Source: Bos javanicus
Lineage: Eukaryota; Chordata; Mammalia; Artiodactyla; Bovidae
Assembly: GCF_032452875.1 (NCBI RefSeq)
Contig: NC_083869.1
Coordinates: 75,076,501-75,140,500 of the forward strand
Reading direction: 5' to 3'
Length of the DNA stretch: 64,000 bases
Made by a program: the position numbers and the translations under genes. Every line of letters starts with the position of its first letter. Position 1 is the stretch's first letter. The notes under the pieces were generated by a model. It worked only from the letters and a program-made list of their open reading frames with translations. It searched no databases and had not been told where the DNA came from. Positions 59,408 to 64,000 of the stretch are shown one piece after another.

Positions 59408-59911
59408 AAAAAGCAGAGACATTACTTTGACAACAAAGGTCCATCTAGTCAAGGCTATGGTTTTTCCAGTGGTCACATATGGATCTGAGAGTTGGACTAT
59501 AAAGAAAGCTGAGCACCGAAGAATTGATGCTTTTTAACTGTGGTGTTGGAGAAGACCCTTGAGGGTCCCTTGGACTGCAACAAAATCCAACCAGTCCATC
59601 CTAAAGGAGATCAGTCCCAGGTGTGCACTGGAAGGACTGATGTTGAAGCTGATACTCCAATACTTTGGCCACCTAATGCGAAGAGCTGACCCATTTGAAA
59701 AGACCCTCATGCTGGGTAAGATTGAGGGCAGAAGGAAAAGGGGCCAACAGACAATGAGATGGTTGGATGGCATCACCAACTCAATGGACATGAGTTTGGG
59801 TTAACTCTGGGACTTGGTGATGGACAGGAGGGTCTCGTGTGGTACGATTCATGAGGTCACAAAGAGTCGGACACAAATGAACAACTGAACTGAACTGAAC
59901 TCATTCTAGTT

Positions 59912-60391
59912 TAGTTAGCTTACTTGACTGGAGTATGTACTAATAAAGTCAAGTTTTGAGTTTTCATATCTGAAAGGAAAATAGGCTTTACCCTTTACCC
60001 ATAAGTCAGATGAGCTGTTTTGTAAATTCCTTTCAGGGGCCCAGGGACCTGAGTATCTGGAATCTTTCACCTTTAAATGAATGAGTGAATAGATGGGTAG
60101 ATGACAGATACACAAAATTAAACCACTTTCTCAGTTGATAAGTTGCTTATCTATAAATATCTGATTTTTCAGAATTTTAACAGTGTTAATAACATGTTAT
60201 GCCTTGAAATATGTATTTTACACTCTTCTACATATTCTGAACTAAGGCTCAAATTAAGAGCCTAAAATTAGGCAGATACTTTGCACTGAGCTTAACATGT
60301 AGGAACAAATATGGCAAGTCAAATACTCAGGTAATTCATAGCTAATTGAGGAAGGGGGCTGTGTATGAAGATACTTTAATCAAGAATTAAC
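59912..60391. other. No recognisable feature
   Basis: Unique-looking AT-rich sequence. Confidence 0.5.
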
Positions 60392-60622
60392 ATTTAGAAA
60401 GTGAAGTGAAAGTGAAGTCACTCAGTTGTGTCTGACTCTTTATGATCCCATGGACTATAGCCTACCAGGCTTATCAGTCCATGGGATTTTCCAGGCAAGA
60501 ATACTGGAATGGGTTGCCATTTCCTTCTCCAGGGCATCTTCCCGACCCAGGGATCAAACCTGGGTCTCCCGCATTGTAGGCAGACACTTTACCCTCTGAG
60601 TCACCAGGGAAGCCAATTTAGA
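60392..60622 (-). mobile_element. Bov-tA SINE, reverse
   Basis: Antisense SINE about 60399-60615 with an AAGTGAAGTG start, 'ccaggcaagaatactggaat', 'cttcccgacccagggatcaa' and a well-conserved tRNA-like head ('tgagtcaccagggaagcc'). ATTTAGA at 60392-60398 and 60616-60622 is a possible short duplication. Confidence 0.93.
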
Positions 60623-61480
60623 GTATACTGGAAAAATTTATATGCAAGAAGAGATTACAGAAAGAAGAAAGGGAGTAACTTTATATGAATACTTATGGGT
60701 AAATGTGGAAATCAGAGGCAGATTTTGGAGAAAATAAAAAAGTATCTACGATAGAAGACCTTTCCAGTTTTCTACTTTCTTCTCACTCTTCTGTTTTCTT
60801 TCTATCCTAGTGGAATAAGCATATTCTTATGTCCTTCCCATATTTGAAAAATTTGTCTCTTCCTTTAGGGCATGCATGTGGCCTCCTTCTACATCCACCC
60901 TCTTTCTTCACATATGCTATGCTTTCTCTTCACCCAGAAACTTCTCAGTTTTCTCAAAAAATTGAAGCAAGAACTATAGTGAAACACTTCCTAATTTCCA
61001 TCTTGACTCTATTCTTTGTCTTATTTAATTCCTTCCTTACTTGAGAAGTTGAAATTACCCCGTCTACTCAGTTTCTATGTCTTCCTCTTCCCTTTACTTA
61101 CTAGTCCACTGTAGAACAGATGTTGCTTTTACTAAAATCACCAATAAATTCCATTTTCAAAATGTTTTGAGACATTTCTGTATTTTCTGGACCTCTCTAG
61201 TGCTTTGCTATCCCTCTTTCTTAAAAGAGTCCCTTCCTTTAATTTTTGCGTGAGAACGTCTCCTGGACTTTCTTCTATGTCACAGAGAAATTTCTCTCAT
61301 TATCTTCAAATGGTTTTCTTTTTATTTCTTCCTAAGCATGAGTAAGACACTTTGATTTTAACCCTCCTCAATCTACATATTCTCAACTTAAATGACTATC
61401 CTTATGATTCCCCAAAGCTTTTCTTCAACATAAGCCTTGTTGTTGATTTCAGACTGAACTTTGGAAAATGTTTTTGAAAT
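60623..61480. other. No recognisable feature
   Basis: Unique-looking, pyrimidine-rich in places. A 71-codon frame at 60829-61044 shows no known domain. Confidence 0.5.
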
Positions 61481-61489
61481 CCACATACA

Positions 61490-61505
61490 AACACACACAC
61501 ACACA
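61490..61505. repeat. (AC)8 microsatellite
   Basis: Uninterrupted AC dinucleotides. Confidence 0.9.
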
Positions 61506-61564
61506 TTTGATGGAGGGATGTTAAATTCAAATTTTGAATGATAAAGAGTTGGCAAGTGGAACAA

Positions 61565-61622
61565 AGATACAGATATACATATACTTATATAAATATAAAT
61601 ATAAGTATATACATATACTTAT
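61565..61622. repeat. AT-rich palindromic tract
   Basis: 'atatacttatat' and 'atataagtatat' pair around a short AT loop, and a further 'catatacttata' copy follows. Low-complexity sequence. Confidence 0.75.
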
Positions 61623-63880
61623 AAATGCAATATAGGTAACAGAAATAGAAAATGGAAAACAAATATTTTGGGATGAAGAACAACTTTGATTGTTAGCATT
61701 AAAAAAAATTAGGGACAAGGAAATAAAAAAGTCAGGAAGATAAAGAGAATAAAATTATAATTAAAGCAAAGCAATACAAAACAAAATGTGTATAACATCC
61801 TTATGAATTTTTTTTTTTTTTTTATCCTACAGTGGGCCCAGCATGTGAAGGCAAATTTTGGGAAAAAGTAAGTCTAATCTGCTCTGGTCATTATGTGGAC
61901 CACGAGGTAAGGTGTGTAATAGATGGAAATAAGACAAATGTGTGGGAGCTCAGGAATAATTGGAAGGTGCTGTTGCCTCTGATGCTACACCTTGTGTCCA
62001 TCAATCTTCACCATCAAGACTGTGCATCATCTTCTGTCTTTTATATCTCTTCATCTTAGGCTCAGAGAAATGGTCTCCAAACTTTTGAGTAGCACACCTG
62101 GTCAGTAAAGCAAACCAGGAAACAAAATTTTAGAGGACTTCCAATAGAGTCATAGTCATTTATATATTATATGCATGTCCTATTTTCCTCATATAAAATA
62201 AACCTTATAAAACATGCATAAGAAAATTTTTTTCATTATAAAGTTGAAATTAAGTGTTTTGAAATGTTTAATGACTTAAAGTTCAAAAATCCTTTCAGCT
62301 TGAATGGATGTGTATTTATATACATTATATTCACATATATATGAAGTATACATATGTGTGATTGCTTTTGCTTAATTATTTTTAAAACATTAGTAACATT
62401 TTTCATATAACGTTTCAAAGACTTGGTTCGAAGTTTAATTTATATGGATACTGTTTTTAATGATTGTCATACATTTAAAAAAAAAAAAAAACAAACCTTC
62501 ACCAAGGAACAACTTATACATTATTTACTTAGGTAAACTTCTTGTTAATAACAGTGGCTATGGATTTGTATCTGTATTTCAAGTAGATTTTCTGACTTTA
62601 AGTATTTTTGCTGATCTTATTGCTGTATCTGATTACATCCTCATTTTTTTAACCTCTGTGTTTCAAGTGAAGAATTCACTATAGAATTAAAACGTCAGTT
62701 CTAAGTAGTTTACTGTTGGTTTAGCTTGTTGGTTTAGATCATTACTATAATCTTTATAGTTTCCTTGCAGGTATCTCTTGAAATTACAGTATATTTTTTA
62801 ACAGTTATTTTTGTTGAAATTAGATTGCATACTTTGCAAATTCTTTTAACCACACAAAGCTGCAATAAAGTTGAAATATACTAGAAATGAATACATGAAT
62901 GAAGAAGACACCATTCTGAACCCTTTTGACCTTCTGAACAATAGACCCCAGAAAAAAGGAGGAGCTTTAAAGTATAATTACAAAAAGTTTTAAAAATTAT
63001 TCTATAAATGAAGAATAAACTCTTGTCAAATATGTTATTTAATTCATTAATTAATGACATAAGGAGTAAAAAAGGGAATGGTAGTTCAAAGAATAGTTAA
63101 GGAACTGAGTACTTACAGGCAATATAGTAAGGAATGTTAGAATAAGATAAGAGCTCTTTGTTACCTGTCTTATAGGACAAGAAACCATATCTCTTAGGGT
63201 AGCCTTCTGTGCCTTGCATTTGCATTTCTATGAGCAAAAGAGTTGATGAATGAAAGTGCAATTTCATTAAGTCTGGCACATTTAATTAAAAAAATAATAG
63301 TGATTTGAACAAAGTACATTTCAGTAAATGGTAATTCTTAAGTGTACTTGTACCTACGGTTGATCAACTTTAGTCCAGTTTCTAAGTTATAAATTGTTTT
63401 CCTTAACACTTGCAATGTGTTGTTTTCAACACTGTTCATAATAAGGATAAAGTGCATGAAAAAAGCCAAAATAATCTAAGAGACCAAGGCACAGTTTGGC
63501 ACAATCAAAACCACTAATGATCGGTGTTCTGTTTCCCTCAGGGCTGTTATCTGAAAGAGCATGATCACAAAAGATATTCTATACCATGTATTATTGAGAT
63601 GAACAGAGAAAGAAATGCAATGTGAGACTTTTTATTATATCAGTCATAAGTTTAACTGAGAGTAAAGAACTCTCTTAGGTACAGAAATATAAGGACAAAG
63701 GACAAAAAATATTCCTAACTCCCTGGAAGATAATGCAGGAAGTGCAGAGAAGAAAAATTGAGGCAATGTCCAGAATTCTGTTTTACAGATGTCTGTTGTT
63801 TTCTCAACAATTTAATATGAATTGACTTTGTCTTTGTTTAGAAATCAGATCTTACTCTGTATCCTTACGAATGTATTTGT
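61623..63880. other. Unique sequence; one candidate exon-like segment
   Basis: A T run at 61808-61823 precedes TATCCTACAG (61823-61832). A 35-nt segment (61833-61867) is followed by a consensus 5' splice site GTAAGT at 61868-61873; another GTAAGG lies at 61906. The open frame 61832-62059 has no recognised domain. A runs at 62479-62493. No repeat assigned elsewhere. Confidence 0.35.
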
Positions 63881-63884
63881 ATTG

Positions 63885-63909
63885 GGGAGAGAAAGAGAGA
63901 GAGAGAGTG
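63885..63909. repeat. (GA)n purine tract
   Basis: GAGAGAAAGAGAGAGAGAGA-type run. Confidence 0.93.
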
Positions 63910-64000
63910 ATGCAATGAGTTACAGAGTTAACGTCATAGAAGTGTGTAAGAACAGAGGAGAATATGGATAAATCTTCCTGGGCACATGTTAAGAGAGGAT

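Larger units (their letters stand above)
53919..59423 (+). mobile_element. Essentially full-length L1 (bovine type) with 16-bp TSD
   Basis: Insert 53935-59407, about 5.47 kb. AAAAAGCAGAGACATT stands at 53919-53934 and 59408-59423 (the A part merges with the tail). Order: G-rich 5' start, short 5' UTR (53935-54275), ORF1, 51-nt spacer, ORF2, 3' UTR with a G-rich tract (59281-59326), A-rich tail. The start resembles known L1 5' ends, so I read it as full length, though longer 5' UTRs exist in the family. Confidence 0.95.
53204..59911 (+). mobile_element. BovB LINE split by a full-length L1, 9-bp TSD
   Basis: BovB 53213-53934 and 59424-59902, flanked by ATTCTAGTT at 53204-53212 and 59903-59911. 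The left part covers the RT up to 'agcatattaaaaagcagag' with indels near 53355, 53485 and 53715; the right part covers the C-terminal region and an ACTGA tail. The frame 53525-53716 keeps 'NLRYADDTTLMAESEEELKS'. Confidence 0.94.

Noticed and set aside
1..64000. Endogenous retrovirus or LTR element
   Set aside because: No gag, protease or envelope-like frame, primer-binding site or paired LTR seen; all RT motifs are LINE-type.

Overview
This is a gene-poor, AT-rich stretch of a ruminant (bovid) nuclear genome, such as cattle, bison, sheep or goat. The evidence is the co-occurrence of BovB (RTE-type) LINEs, bovine-type L1 elements with a G-rich 3' UTR, Bov-tA and BOV-A2 tRNA-derived SINEs, and a CHR-type cetartiodactyl SINE, on a background of old mammalian repeats (MIR, old L1, hAT and Tigger-like DNA transposons). 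I find no convincing host protein-coding gene, no tRNA or rRNA gene, no endogenous retrovirus and no CRISPR. Every long open frame is a retrotransposon reading frame, or antisense or shadow of one. The window is intergenic or intronic.

Layout. 0-2.1 kb: MIR split by a truncated L1, a Bov-tA SINE, and a long imperfect hairpin at 1975-2116. 2.2-13.7 kb: two old L1 copies. The second starts at a recognisable L1 5' end near 3466 and can be followed to about 13745 through two SINEs, a BOV-A2, and three separate BovB insertions, one of which carries a younger BovB nested inside it. 14.4-16.1 kb: SINE and BovB. 16.3-18.7 kb: an L1 with a perfect 23-bp target duplication that also encloses about 430 bp of non-L1 3' sequence. 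20.4-23.4 kb: old L1 ORF1 remnants hit by BovB, a 39-bp micro-insertion and SINEs, then a hAT remnant and a CHR SINE. 25-32.4 kb: SINEs and BovBs. 33.7-34.2 kb: a Tigger-like DNA transposon with TA duplication. 34.3-43.2 kb: five more BovBs and MIRs. 43.3-47.3 kb: mostly unique sequence. 47.4-49.5 kb: a BovB whose frame is kept for 2.1 kb with only substitution stops. 50.3-53.0 kb: an old L1 3' end containing a tiny BovB, then a minus-orientation L1 with a 5' inversion and a second L1 nested in it. 53.2-59.9 kb: a BovB split by an essentially full-length L1 (53935-59407). 60-64 kb: one SINE, simple repeats and unique sequence.

How the elements work together. BovB and L1 are the autonomous machinery (endonuclease plus reverse transcriptase). 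Bov-tA/BOV-A2 SINEs share their 3' tail with BovB, and by family knowledge are mobilised by it; CHR and other poly(A)-tailed elements fit L1-type mobilisation. All copies seen here are broken. The scientific interest lies in insertion archaeology: nested insertions with readable target-site duplications, inversion-type insertions of both L1 and BovB, a likely 3' transduction or template-switch chimera, a 39-bp insertion that is nothing but the shared 3' tail, and a single codon that has decayed repeatedly by CpG mutation in many BovB copies. I did not find a new gene system.
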